Source: Acidobacteriota bacterium
GTDB taxonomy: Bacteria; Acidobacteriota; Terriglobia; Terriglobales; Acidobacteriaceae
Reading direction: 5' to 3'
Assembly: GCA_021846275.1 (NCBI GenBank)
Contig: JAJZBZ010000002.1
Coordinates: 62,001-126,000 of the forward strand
Length of the DNA stretch: 64,000 nucleotides
Of this stretch, positions 42,809 to 51,227 are shown one piece after another (position 1 is the first letter of the stretch; every line of letters begins with the position of its first letter). A program made the position numbers and the translations under genes. The notes beneath the pieces were generated by a model that searched no databases, was not told the DNA's origin, and was given only the letters and a program-made list of their open reading frames with translations.

Positions 42809-43912
42809 TCAGTTGCTGTCGTCGGCGGGGGTGGGGATGGCGTAGTAGCCCTGGCGGACCTGGATGTGGAGGTTCTGGGCGCGGTCGGCTCCGGAGGGTT
42901 CGCTCTGGCAGGTGACGGCGACTTTGCGGTATTCGCCGTTGAAGTGCTGGTTGGTGGGCGTGTAGGTGGCGATGTACTGGGTGCGGAGTTCGTCTTCGAT
43001 CTGCTGGAAGGCGGCTTCGAGTTTTTTGCCGTTGTTGCCGACGTCGATGAGGCGTCCGCCGGTTTCGTTGGCGATGCGGCGCATGGCCATGTCTCCGCCG
43101 TAGCCGAAGCCGTTGTAGAAGCCGCGGTCGGCGATGAGGATGACGTAGACGATGACGTTGGCCTTTTGTGCGGCTTCGATGGCGTCGGCGATCTTCGCCG
43201 TGCTGCCCTGGTCTTCGCCGTCGGTGAGGAGGATGATGGCTTTGCGTCCGGTTTGTACGCTGAGCTTGTCGTCGGAGGTTTGTGCGACGGCGTCGTAGAG
43301 GAGGGTTCCCTTGGGCGCGCCGCTGGTGGGCACGGGTCCGCCGCCGATGCCGGGGATGCCATACGAGCCGCCGCCGATGTTGATCTGGGCCTTGTCCATG
43401 GCGCGTTCGAGTTCGTGGGCGTTATTGGTGAAGTCCTGCAACAGATCGACGTTGACGTCGAAGCTGACGAGGAAGGCTTCGTCCTGACGCTTGAGGACGC
43501 GGTCGAGGAATTCGCTGCCGAACTGCTGTTCGAGCGGGAGGACGCGCTGCTGGCTGCCGGAGGTATCGAGCAGGAGGCCGAGGGTGAGGGGCTGGTTGGT
43601 GACGGCCTGGAAGGTTTTGAGGGTTTGCGGAACTTTGTCCTCGGCGACTTTGCAGTCCTGGCGGGTGAGGTGGGGGACGAGTTCGCCGTGGTCGTCGGTG
43701 GCGGTGAAGTAGAGGCTGACGAGGTTGACGTTGACCTGGAGGGTGGTCATGGGTTTCTGGTTCTGGGATTGGTCGGGAGCGTTGCTGATGGGCGAGGCGT
43801 CGGGCGAGGGCGCGAGCTGGGCGCGGAGCGGGGTGACGCCAGCGGCCAGAACGGCTAAGAGGATGGCGAGAACGGGAAGCGAGCGAAAAGGAAGACGCGC
43901 CGGAGGCAACAT
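42809..43912 (-). CDS. Secreted VWA protein (VWFA-related Acidobacterial domain)
   Basis: A protein of 367 residues with a signal peptide (LPVLAILLAVLAAGVTPLRAQ). The first block (LQVNVNLVSLYFTATDDHGE) and the VWA domain are typical of the acidobacterial family. The MIDAS motif DxSxS is LLLDTSGSQ, and LLTDGEDQGS supplies a further metal-side residue. The C-terminal FNGEYRKVAV...QVRQGYY is the family ending. It is probably a secreted metal-dependent adhesion or binding protein; the ligand is unknown. It is divergent from a second VWA gene. Confidence 0.85.
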   Translation of the reverse strand: MLPPARLPFRSLPVLAILLAVLAAGVTPLRAQLAPSPDASPISNAPDQSQNQKPMTTLQVNVNLVSLYFTATDDHGELVPHLTRQDCKVAEDKVPQTLKTFQAVTNQPLTLGLLLDTSGSQQRVLPLEQQFGSEFLDRVLKRQDEAFLVSFDVNVDLLQDFTNNAHELERAMDKAQINIGGGSYGIPGIGGGPVPTSGAPKGTLLYDAVAQTSDDKLSVQTGRKAIILLTDGEDQGSTAKIADAIEAAQKANVIVYVILIADRGFYNGFGYGGDMAMRRIANETGGRLIDVGNNGKKLEAAFQQIEDELRTQYIATYTPTNQHFNGEYRKVAVTCQSEPSGADRAQNLHIQVRQGYYAIPTPADDSN

Positions 43913-44164
43913 TTTTCGTTTCTCCGATTCTAAGGGAGTAGACGTCTGGTGCCGAGAGTGGAAAGCAGAGCCGAGGGTGGGAAGCGGAATCGCGGCGCGG
44001 AGTTGCCTGCGCGCGTGCCGGGCGTGGCGATTCTGATACTCTGAGCTTTACGGAAGAATACGGAGCAGGGAGAGTGGACCGCGCGGAGCGGTGGCGATGG
44101 GATTGATGCGAGGAATTGGGCTGCCGGATGGGGCAGAATACGTTTGGAAGACAAGGGACAGCGA

Positions 44165-45511
44165 GTGAAGCGAAGCAGGAGTTCGATAGCGGGTTGTGTG
44201 GCGGCGGTTTTGTTGATGGCGGCGGGCGCGGCGAGGGCGCAGCAGACGAGCGTGCCGGATGCTCCGACGCCGACGGTGGCGGCTCCGTTGTCGGATGTGA
44301 AGAGCCAGATTGCGCCGGGGTCGGGGATGCCGGCGCTGCCGAATCCGGACGATGCGCCGACGACGGCGAAACCGGCGCAGCAGCCGGCTGCGGGCGGGGC
44401 AACGCCAGCGGCGACGGGCAGCGGGCAGTTGTCGAGTTCGGGCGGGAACGGGCTGGACAGCGTGCAGAAGGCTCCGCCGGAGATGCCACCGCCGGGACAG
44501 GGGAATCAGGCCGTGGTGACGACGCTGCGGGCGTATACGAACTTTGTGATTGTGCCGGTGACGGTGAAGGACAACAAGGGCAATCTGGTGGCGGGGCTGA
44601 CGTTTCGGGATTTCGAGGTCTTCGAGAATGGGCAGCGGCAGGCGCTGCGTCTGTTCACGGTGGATCCGGCACCGCTGTCGATTGCGTTTGTGATTGACCA
44701 GAGCCTGACGGAAGACGTGATGAAGAAGGTGAATGACTCGCTGGGCGCGATTCAGGGCGCGCTGACGCCGTATGACGAGGTGGCGGTCTTCACGTATAAC
44801 AACGGCGCGCAGGAGGCGACGGGCTTTACAGGCGCGCAGAGCCATCGGCTGGAGGCAGTGCTGGCGCTGACGAAGGCGACGGGACGGCAGGAGGGTGTTC
44901 CGGTGAACTCGGGGCCGCTGGCCGGGTGCAGCATCACGTCGAATGGGAATTGCAGCGATCCGAATCTGCAGCAGGGGCGCAGCGCGGGCGGGACACAGTT
45001 CATGATGTTGCCGAAGGAGATTCATACGCTGAATGACGCGATCCTGCTGGCGGCCGAGAGCCTGTCGCGCAGGCCGCCGGGACGGCGGCGGATTCTGTAT
45101 GTGGTCTCCGACGGCAAGGAGTATGGGTCAAAGGCGACGACGAAGGAAGTGATCAAGTATCTGCAGACGAACCAGATTGCGGTGTATGCGACGCTGGTGG
45201 GGGACTCGGCGCGGTGGGGCGAGGGATACCTGAGCCGGTTCCATCTGCCGTTCCAGATGACGGACAACATTCTGCTGAAATACTCGCAGGCGACGGGCGG
45301 ATCACTGGATTCGGAGCGCTCGGTGAATGGCATCGAGAAGAGCTACATGCACATTGCCGAAGAGGCGAGGACGCAGTACACGCTGGGATATCTGAGCCAC
45401 GAGCCGATTATCGACGGGAAGTATCGTTCGATCGAGGTGAGGGTGGACAAGCCGAATGTGGAAGTGACGGCGAAGCCGGGATATTATCCGACGGCGCAGT
45501 ACTTCCATTGA
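44165..45511 (+). CDS. Secreted VWA protein (second acidobacterial VWA family member)
   Basis: A protein of 448 residues: signal peptide (SIAGCVAAVLLMAAGAARAQQ), a Pro/Ala/Gly-rich linker (about residues 25-125), the family lead-in (FVIVPVTVKDNKGNLVAGL), then a VWA domain with VIDQSLTED as the MIDAS-like site. It ends EVTAKPGYYPTAQYF. The MIDAS reads DxSxT. The GTG at 44165 has AAGGGA upstream and starts the signal peptide; an in-frame TTG at 44144 is less likely. It shares the regulatory region with the divergent VWA gene. Confidence 0.82.
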   Translation: MKRSRSSIAGCVAAVLLMAAGAARAQQTSVPDAPTPTVAAPLSDVKSQIAPGSGMPALPNPDDAPTTAKPAQQPAAGGATPAATGSGQLSSSGGNGLDSVQKAPPEMPPPGQGNQAVVTTLRAYTNFVIVPVTVKDNKGNLVAGLTFRDFEVFENGQRQALRLFTVDPAPLSIAFVIDQSLTEDVMKKVNDSLGAIQGALTPYDEVAVFTYNNGAQEATGFTGAQSHRLEAVLALTKATGRQEGVPVNSGPLAGCSITSNGNCSDPNLQQGRSAGGTQFMMLPKEIHTLNDAILLAAESLSRRPPGRRRILYVVSDGKEYGSKATTKEVIKYLQTNQIAVYATLVGDSARWGEGYLSRFHLPFQMTDNILLKYSQATGGSLDSERSVNGIEKSYMHIAEEARTQYTLGYLSHEPIIDGKYRSIEVRVDKPNVEVTAKPGYYPTAQYFH

Positions 45512-45729
45512 TCGCGCGGCCGGGTTTGCGCTGGATGGCCGGTCCGTTTTCGGGCTGGCTGTCGGCGGGCGCTGTCGGGATGGGTCTGACGGCGGCTGCG
45601 CAGTGGGGTGAGTTGGACTTTGCAGGCGGGCTGGGCGCGCTCCGGCGCGGGTTCTGCTGAGCGTGTGAACCGGGCAGAGCGTGGCGGCGCAGAAGACGGA
45701 AGGACAGGGCGCAGAACAGGCTATAAAGG

Positions 45730-45755
45730 AAAAACGCCGGGGGATACCCGGCGTC
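45730..45755 (-). terminator. Terminator of tatA
   Basis: On the minus strand ACGCCGGG and CCCGGCGT form an 8-bp GC-rich stem followed by TTTTTCC. It lies about 55 bases after the tatA stop. Confidence 0.75.
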
Positions 45756-45809
45756 TCCTTTGCGCGGGCCTGGTCGGGTGGGCGACCGGCCACAGCGGCA
45801 ACTCAAGAG

Positions 45810-46040
45810 CTATTTTTGTTCGACCGGCTGAGCGGGCGGGGGAGTCTGCTGCTGCTGCATGACGGGCGGCGCCGTGGGCTGCGGAGCGGGCGCTTCGGAG
45901 ACGCCCTTGATGCCTTCCTTGAAGCCTTTGAGACCCTCGCCGAGACCCTTGCCCAGCTCCGGCAGGCGCTTGGCGCCGAAGAGCAGAAAGACGATGACGC
46001 CGAGGACAAGCAGATGCGTGGGTTGAAACAGATCGCCCAT
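45810..46040 (-). CDS. tatA: Sec-independent translocase subunit TatA
   Basis: A protein of 76 residues: short N-terminus, one membrane helix (THLLVLGVIVFLLFGAKRLP), an amphipathic helix (ELGKGLGEGLKGFKEGIK) and a Pro/Gln-rich tail. The FGxKxLPELGKGLG motif identifies TatA/E. It forms the pore of the twin-arginine system, which the Tat-signal protein at 62840 would need. tatB and tatC are not nearby. GGAGGG precedes the ATG. Confidence 0.93.
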   Translation of the reverse strand: MGDLFQPTHLLVLGVIVFLLFGAKRLPELGKGLGEGLKGFKEGIKGVSEAPAPQPTAPPVMQQQQTPPPAQPVEQK

Positions 46041-46330
46041 GATTCCCTCCCCGGAGCAGGATTTCTTGCCTGGTGCTTTGCTCCGAGACTCCGCCTCCGG
46101 CACAGGCCGGAAGATCGATACATGTATTATCGCACAGTTGCCGCCTTCTGCGCATCCCGAATGCAAGCTGCGCCGAGGTGGGCGCGCGCTGTGCGCCATT
46201 TGCGGGAGGTTTTGCCGGGTATCAGGGCGCGAACTGCTTTTCGGCAAATGCGGGGAGTTTACCGATGCGCCGCGTTCGTTGTTGACTTTCCTTGGTCGAA
46301 TCTCCGCCATCGGTCGCGGACGAGGGTCGA

Positions 46331-46417
46331 ATGACTTCCATCGGACGCTACGTCAACTTCTGCAACACCGCAAGACCACACTCGCTCTTCGGTGGGCGCG
46401 GGTGGGCGATGGTGTAG
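46331..46417 (+). pseudogene. IS3-family transposase C-terminal remnant
   Basis: The frame reads IGRYVNFCNTARPHSLFGG before a stop, matching the IS3/IS2-type ending (Y..FYN..RPHSSLGG.TP). Only about 25 codons are recognisable and no inverted repeats are visible. Confidence 0.55.
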
Positions 46418-46450
46418 GTTGATGCGAACAACAGATTCCCTGCGGGAATG
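46411..46450. repeat. 40-bp block shared with the tandem array
   Basis: GGTGTAGGTTGATGCGAACA followed by the CAGATTCCCTGCGGGAATG core. The same 40 bp, with one difference, occur at 49092-49131 where the tandem array begins. Confidence 0.75.
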
Positions 46451-46470
46451 AGCATTGCATGCAGCGGACG

Positions 46471-46792
46471 CGCGCTTTGCGCGCCACGGCCTTCTGTGGC
46501 CGCTTCCGTTGGTCGCGGGCCGGGTTTTGAGAATGGCGCAGGGGCGGGATCGGCGATTTGACGATAACAGTCTATTATTCAATGCTTTGAGCGGATTTTT
46601 ACCGGGTTACTGGTTCGCTATTAACCCAGTTACCCCCCCCAGGGGGGTGGTATTTATTTTCTTGCCAACGAAAATATGGCGAAATGTTTACTGATTTGCT
46701 ATCTTTTCGCGCTTGCCCCGGTGGCCAATCCGGGCGCAGGGCTGGCGTTGGAAGCTCAGTATGGCATAAAGACGAAGAATTGCATGCCATTT
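46471..46792. repeat. 0.31-kb dispersed repeat module, copy B
   Basis: Same block order as copy A at 40900-41213: REP-like unit (GCGCGCCACGGCC...GTGGCCGCTTCCGTTGG), TATTATTCAATGCTTTGAGC, TTACTGGTTCGCTATTAACC, the C-run/G-run hairpin, TTTTCTTGCCAAC, GGCGAAATG, CAGTATGGCATAAAG and AATTGCATGCCATT. The aligned lengths differ by only about 3 bases. Confidence 0.8.
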
Positions 46793-47126
46793 TGGGGAAG
46801 ATTTTTTTGGGTTGGGTGTTGGGGGGAAGTTGTCAGGGGTCAGGGGTCAGTCGTCAGGGGGATGGGTGGCGGGCGACCTGGATTCGTTCCGCGCAAATTG
46901 CCGGAGGCTGCGCGCAGGCTGTCATTGTCCTTGCCGCCGACGGTTGACGCAGAGCAACGCAAATCATCGGCAGGGGTCGAGGGTACGCTCCCGCTTTTCG
47001 ATGCGCCCGCTGAAGCGCGCGCCGACAAGCCCAAAGGGGCGTTGGTGTGGGATGAGTCCGGAGGTATGAAGTGGCGAGAATGGCGTTTACCGGGAGTTGT
47101 GACTCGCTACTGGTATCAAGCCCGTT

Positions 47127-47132
47127 TATTAT
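47127..47132 (+). promoter_or_regulatory. -10-like box next to the metallopeptidase start
   Basis: TATTAT ends 6 bases before the GTG at 47139, with no Shine-Dalgarno in between. This fits a leaderless transcript. The -35 is not recognisable. Confidence 0.3.
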
Positions 47133-47138
47133 GTACGC

Positions 47139-48278
47139 GTGGCACTCGACCTCAATCAGTTCGCAACAAAGCTGCTCCGCTGCCGAATGCAGTTGCAGCT
47201 CTCTGTGGCTGAAATTGCCGAAGCCACAGGTCTCACTATAAGCAGGCTCGAAGGGTTCGAAGCCGCTTCGATGCAACCCAATGGCGACGACATTCTCGTG
47301 CTAGCAGATTTTTTCGCCTGTGACTACCGCTTCTTCATCTCGAACGAGCGGCTGGCCGCATTCGAGCAGACGGATTCTCTTTACCGTATGCACAGCGGAG
47401 AGTTCTCAAAAGAAGATAGGCGGAGTATCCTCGAATTCATCTTTCTTTGTGAATGCGAGGATCAGCTCGAGCGAGAACTTAGGCCGCGTAGAGAACCGTT
47501 CGAGTTCACACCGCGGGGTTCTTTCTATAAAAGACACGGGGAAGATGCCGCTCAGGCTCTTCGCGCTCATTTCAACTATGCCCCGAATGTTGTGCCAAAC
47601 GATGTTTATGCGGACTTCCGTAAGCTGGGATTCCATGTGTTCCGACGGCGACTTGCAAATTCGAATATTTCAGGTCTTACGATCCGTCATCCGTTCGCTG
47701 GTACCTGCATCCTCGTTAACTATGTTGAAGACGTCTATCGCCAGCGTTTCACGGCTAGCCATGAGGCCGGACATGGGATTATCGACCGCGATCAGGATGT
47801 CGTGGTGTCCTTTGCGAGCGAATCTACACGTAACCGTAACGTCGAAGTGCGAGCGAATACTTTCGCTTCACGCTATATTCTTCCTCCCTCTGTGATCAAA
47901 AGCATTCCAGTAACCAACTGGAGCGGCCAAGAGGCGGTTCGTTGGGCAACTCGTCTCAAAGTCAGTACTTCGGCCCTCGCAATCTCCTTGAAAGAGGCGG
48001 GCTGCATAGATGACGGATCGGTGAGCCTCATACGCAAAAGCCGCGTTCCAGACGACCAGAAGGTCGATCCTGAATTGAATGGTCTTCAAGGAAAAAGCCT
48101 CCAAAGGAAGCGATACTTACTGGAACGCGGTCTATCCACTTTCTATGTGGAACTGTGCCTAGAAGGTGTACACGCCGGAATCATCTCGGCGGGACGTGCA
48201 GCTGAGATGATGCTGATCAATGATTTCGAATTGGGCGAAATCGCCTCTCTTTTTGGACTAAGAGCACAATCGGAATGA
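47139..48278 (+). CDS. HTH (XRE)-ImmA/IrrE metallopeptidase
   Basis: A protein of 379 residues. The N-terminus is a helix-turn-helix of XRE type (LSVAEIAEATGLTISRLEGFE). The second part is an ImmA/IrrE zinc peptidase: FTASHEAGHGI gives HExxH at H208-H212, and EVRANTFASRYILPP gives the third ligand E236 in the usual E..AN.FA context. The C-terminal 100 residues are helical. Such proteins cleave or bind repressors and toxins. It overlaps the following PIN-like gene by 4 bases (ATGA). The GTG start is the first possible codon; no ATG is in frame nearby. Base use is AT-richer than the genome around it. Confidence 0.88.
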   Translation: MALDLNQFATKLLRCRMQLQLSVAEIAEATGLTISRLEGFEAASMQPNGDDILVLADFFACDYRFFISNERLAAFEQTDSLYRMHSGEFSKEDRRSILEFIFLCECEDQLERELRPRREPFEFTPRGSFYKRHGEDAAQALRAHFNYAPNVVPNDVYADFRKLGFHVFRRRLANSNISGLTIRHPFAGTCILVNYVEDVYRQRFTASHEAGHGIIDRDQDVVVSFASESTRNRNVEVRANTFASRYILPPSVIKSIPVTNWSGQEAVRWATRLKVSTSALAISLKEAGCIDDGSVSLIRKSRVPDDQKVDPELNGLQGKSLQRKRYLLERGLSTFYVELCLEGVHAGIISAGRAAEMMLINDFELGEIASLFGLRAQSE

Positions 48279-48883
48279 GAGACATCTCGCAGTTTCGGCT
48301 CCTGAATGTCGGTGACACCTGCTCGCTTTGGAATCTCCTGGCGTCTCCGTTGCTTTACGTCACATCTCGCGCGGCGGGTATGAGAGTCTGCTGCACCAAC
48401 GTCGTGATCTACGAGTGCTTACACAAGCGGAGTCAACACTGGCCTGAAAGGCTAGTGTTGCAAGGGCGATTGAAGAGCAAGCTCGGGGACGGCTCGATCA
48501 CAGCTTATCCAATTGAGCTTGAAGATCTACAGCAAGTCCATGTACTTCAGAATCGCAAGAAATTGAGTATTGGCGAATTATCGGTACTGGTGTTTGCAGG
48601 CAAGACACAGCAAGCAATGCTCACCGATGATAAGGGAGCGCAAAAGCTGGCACTCACGCACTTGGCAGCAGGCGCAGTTCAAAGCACACCTCACTTGATT
48701 GCATGGCTCTACTTCACCTCGCTGCTTGGGGACGCAGATGTCGCTCAGGTGAAGGCAGAACTAAGCGGATTAGCTCGAAACCTCGATCCGCACTTCGACA
48801 ACTTCTACCACGAAGCGCAGCAATGCCGCGCCGTTGCCGCACTAGGAGCAAGGCTGCAGACTCCGCAACCTCCGCGAGAGTGA
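48275..48883 (+). CDS. PIN-like protein, partner of the HTH-ImmA/IrrE peptidase
   Basis: A protein of 202 residues without an obvious named family. The acidic pattern of a PIN nuclease can be followed: Asp14 (LLNVGDTCSLWNLL), Glu47 (TNVVIYECLHKRS), Glu101 (LSIGELSVLVFA) and Asp118/119 (MLTDDKGAQKLA). The C-terminal 70 residues are helical. The 4-base overlap with the upstream gene means translational coupling, as in toxin-antitoxin pairs. I infer a toxin or effector nuclease controlled by the peptidase. Confidence 0.72.
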   Translation: MRDISQFRLLNVGDTCSLWNLLASPLLYVTSRAAGMRVCCTNVVIYECLHKRSQHWPERLVLQGRLKSKLGDGSITAYPIELEDLQQVHVLQNRKKLSIGELSVLVFAGKTQQAMLTDDKGAQKLALTHLAAGAVQSTPHLIAWLYFTSLLGDADVAQVKAELSGLARNLDPHFDNFYHEAQQCRAVAALGARLQTPQPPRE

Positions 48884-49042
48884 TCTTAACGCTGGCCCTT
48901 GCCAAAAGCTCCTCATATGTCGGCTTGCAGTGAGCGAGGGGTTTGCGGTTGCTCCCCGTGCTGCTGGAAGCTTCGCAGGTGCGGACGCGGCGTGAGCGGG
49001 AGTTTGCCTTGCAGCGGCAGGACAACCGGAGCCGCGACCTTC
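48884..49042. other. Spacer between the PIN-like gene and the repeats
   Basis: About 160 bases with no gene or terminator that I can support. Confidence 0.35.
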
Positions 49043-49083
49043 GGTCGCCACGAGCGGCTGTGGCCGCTTCCTTTGGTTGCGGG
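49043..49083. repeat. REP-like unit before the tandem array
   Basis: GGTCGCCACGAGC and TGTGGCCGCTTCCTTTGG match the REP-like unit of modules A and B. Confidence 0.6.
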
Positions 49084-49110
49084 TGGGCTTCGGTGTAGGT
49101 TGATGCGAAC

Positions 49111-49780
49111 AGCAGATTCCCTGCGGGAATGACAACAAGAAAGGCAAGAGCAACGACATTCCTGACGGCTGACGGCTGACGACTGACGACTCAAAAGCAG
49201 ATTCCCTGCGGGAATGACAACAAGAAAGGCAAGAGCAACGACATTCCTGACGGCTGACGGCTGACGACTGACGACTCAAAAGCAGATTCCCTTCGGGAAT
49301 GACAACAAGAAAAGCAAGAGCAACGACATTCCTGACGGCTGACGGCTGACGGCTGACGACTCAAAAGCAGATTCCCTTCGGGAATGACGACAAGAAAGGC
49401 AAGAGCAACGACATTCCTGACGGCTGACGGCTGACGACTCAAAAGCAGATTCCCTTCGGGAATGACAACAAGAAAAGCAAGAGCAACGACATTCCTGACG
49501 GCTGACGGCTGACGACTGACGACTCAAAAGCAGATTCCCTTCGGGAATGACAACAAGAAAAGCAAGAGCAACGACATTCCTGACGGCTGACGGCTGACGA
49601 CTGACGACTCAAAAGCAGATTCCCTTCGGGAATGACAACAAGAAAAGCAAGAGCAACGACATTCCTGACGGCTGACGGCTGACGACTCAAAAGCAGATTC
49701 CCTTCGGGAATGACAACAAGAAAGGCAACGGCAAGAGCAAGAACAAAAGCAAGGAAGAAGCAGATTCCCTGCTGGCATGA
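49111..49780. repeat. Tandem array of 85/78-bp units
   Basis: Eight full units begin at 49111, 49196, 49281, 49366, 49444, 49529, 49614 and 49692; a degenerate ninth begins at 49759. Each has the palindromic core ATTCCCTTCGGGAAT (first two units CTGC in the centre), then GACAACAAGAAA, GCAAGAGCAACGACATTCC, and a run of CTGACGG/CTGACGA heptamers. Most units are 85 bp with four heptamers; two are 78 bp with three. Unit eight lacks the heptamers. No CRISPR-like variable spacers are present. Confidence 0.92.
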
Positions 49781-49913
49781 CGGCAGGAAAAGCCAGGGTG
49801 AGAACAAAAGTTGGGTTGCGGTGTCGGCGCGGGGGTGTTTTGGGCGTCGGATTGCGTAAGCTGGTTGCTGAGATTGTTTCGGGGATGGGTGTGGGGTCGG
49901 GCCGGAGATGAAA

Positions 49914-51143
49914 ATGGGTGTGAAGGTGGTGGTGGTGGGTGCGGGGCCGTATGCGCTGTCGTTGGCGGCGCATCTGCGGGCGCGCGGGGTGGAGCATCAG
50001 GTGGTGGGCCGGTGCATGGATGCGTGGCTTCGGCACATGCCGGAGGCGATGGTGCTGAAGTCGGAGGCGTTTGCCTCGGACCTGTTTGCGCCGGGCGCGG
50101 GGTATCGGCTGGAGGAGTATTGTCGCGAGCGCGGGTTGGCGTATGAGCCGATCGGGTATCCGGTGCCGCGCAGGGTCTTTGCCGCGTATGGGCGGGAGTT
50201 TCAGCGGCGGTTTGTGCCGGAGCTGCGCGAGGAGCATGTGGCAAGGATTGAGCGGGCCGTGGCGGGCGATGCGTCCGGAGTGAGGCCGGGTGCTCGGTCT
50301 GGCGGTGCGTCTGGCGCGGGGTTTCGCGTGACGACGGAGAGCGGGTGGAGCGTGGTGGCGGAGCGGGTGGTGCTGGCGGTGGGTCTGCATCCGTTTCCCT
50401 ATATTCCAGCCGCGATGCGGGGATTGTCGGCGGCTTCGCACAGTTTTGACCATGGGGATGTGAGCGGGTTTGCGGGCAGGCGGGTGATGGTGTGGGGCGC
50501 GGGCGCGTCGGCGATCAATCTGGCGATTGACCTGAAGGATCATGGGGCTGAGGTGGAGGTGGTGGCGCGCGCGGGGCGGATTGTGTTTCATGATGCGCCG
50601 GTGGTGCGGCGCGGACTGAGGGAGCGTGTGAGGAATCCGCGCTCGGCGCTGGGGCTGGGATGGCGGTCGTGGCTGGCGGCGGAGCTGCCGGGGGTGTTTC
50701 GGCGGCTGCCGGTGGAGCTGCGGCATCGGGTGGTGGCGCGGCATCTGGGACCGGCTCCGAACTGGACGACGCGGGCGGAGTTTGAGGGACGGATTCCGGC
50801 GCGGCTGGGCCTGGAAGTGGAGCGGATGGCGGAGGGTGAGAATGGCGTGGAGGTCTGGTGTCGCGCGGCGACGGGCGAGCGGCAGGTGCTGCGCTATGAC
50901 CATGTGATTGCGGCGACGGGGTTTCGTCCGATGGTGGAGCGGATGACGATGCTGGAGCCGGGGCTGGCGGGGTCTCTGGCGACGGAGATGGGCGCGGTGA
51001 AGCTGGATGGGAACTTTGAGAGTTCGGAGCGTGGGCTGTATTTTGTTGGGCTGGCGGCGGCAAATACCTTTGGGCCGCTGTTCCGGTTTGCGTGCGGGGC
51101 GAAGTATGCCTCGCGGCGGCTGAGTCGGCATCTGGCGCGGTGA
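49914..51143 (+). CDS. FAD/NAD(P)-dependent oxidoreductase (flavin monooxygenase-like)
   Basis: A protein of 409 residues. The FAD-binding motif is VVVVGAGPYALSLAAHL and a second dinucleotide motif is RRVMVWGAGASAINLAIDL. The block DHVIAATGFRP is the ATG motif of flavin monooxygenases and lysine/ornithine N-hydroxylase-like enzymes. GLYFVGLAAANTFGP closes the FAD domain. The substrate is unknown. GGAG at 49904-49907 sits 6 bases before ATG 49914, so that start is preferred over ATG 49908. It follows the tandem repeat array, which fills its upstream region. Confidence 0.83.
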   Translation: MGVKVVVVGAGPYALSLAAHLRARGVEHQVVGRCMDAWLRHMPEAMVLKSEAFASDLFAPGAGYRLEEYCRERGLAYEPIGYPVPRRVFAAYGREFQRRFVPELREEHVARIERAVAGDASGVRPGARSGGASGAGFRVTTESGWSVVAERVVLAVGLHPFPYIPAAMRGLSAASHSFDHGDVSGFAGRRVMVWGAGASAINLAIDLKDHGAEVEVVARAGRIVFHDAPVVRRGLRERVRNPRSALGLGWRSWLAAELPGVFRRLPVELRHRVVARHLGPAPNWTTRAEFEGRIPARLGLEVERMAEGENGVEVWCRAATGERQVLRYDHVIAATGFRPMVERMTMLEPGLAGSLATEMGAVKLDGNFESSERGLYFVGLAAANTFGPLFRFACGAKYASRRLSRHLAR

Positions 51144-51149
51144 AGGCTG

Positions 51150-51210
51150 CCGGGCCTTGCGGCCCGGCTGGGTTTGCTGATGCGGCTGGGTTTGCTGATG
51201 CGGCTGGGTT
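51150..51210. repeat. Hairpin and 18-bp direct repeats after the flavoprotein gene
   Basis: CCGGGCC-TTGC-GGCCCGG (51150-51167) is a perfect 7-bp hairpin. It is followed by two and a half copies of CGGCTGGGTTTGCTGATG. The hairpin may end transcription of the flavoprotein gene, though no T-run follows. Confidence 0.6.
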
Positions 51211-51227
51211 TCTGGTCTGGCCGGGTT

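Larger units (their letters stand above)
46041..47138. other. Repeat-rich region without supported genes
   Basis: About 1.1 kb. It holds an IS3-type remnant (46331-46417), a 40-bp block shared with the tandem array (46411-46450) and repeat module B (46479-46792). The remaining 340 bases up to the metallopeptidase gene contain no gene that I can support; the open frames there are low-complexity. Confidence 0.5.

Noticed and set aside
46676-47212. 178-codon frame upstream of the metallopeptidase gene
   Set aside because: It begins inside repeat module B, has low-complexity composition and overlaps the start of the supported gene.
49111-49780. Tandem array as a CRISPR
   Set aside because: The whole 85/78-bp unit is repeated, with no variable spacers between short repeats, and no cas genes are nearby.
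49191-49807. Short overlapping frames through the tandem array (MSRQPSA... products)
   Set aside because: They are translations of the repeat units and change with unit number; no Shine-Dalgarno or domain.
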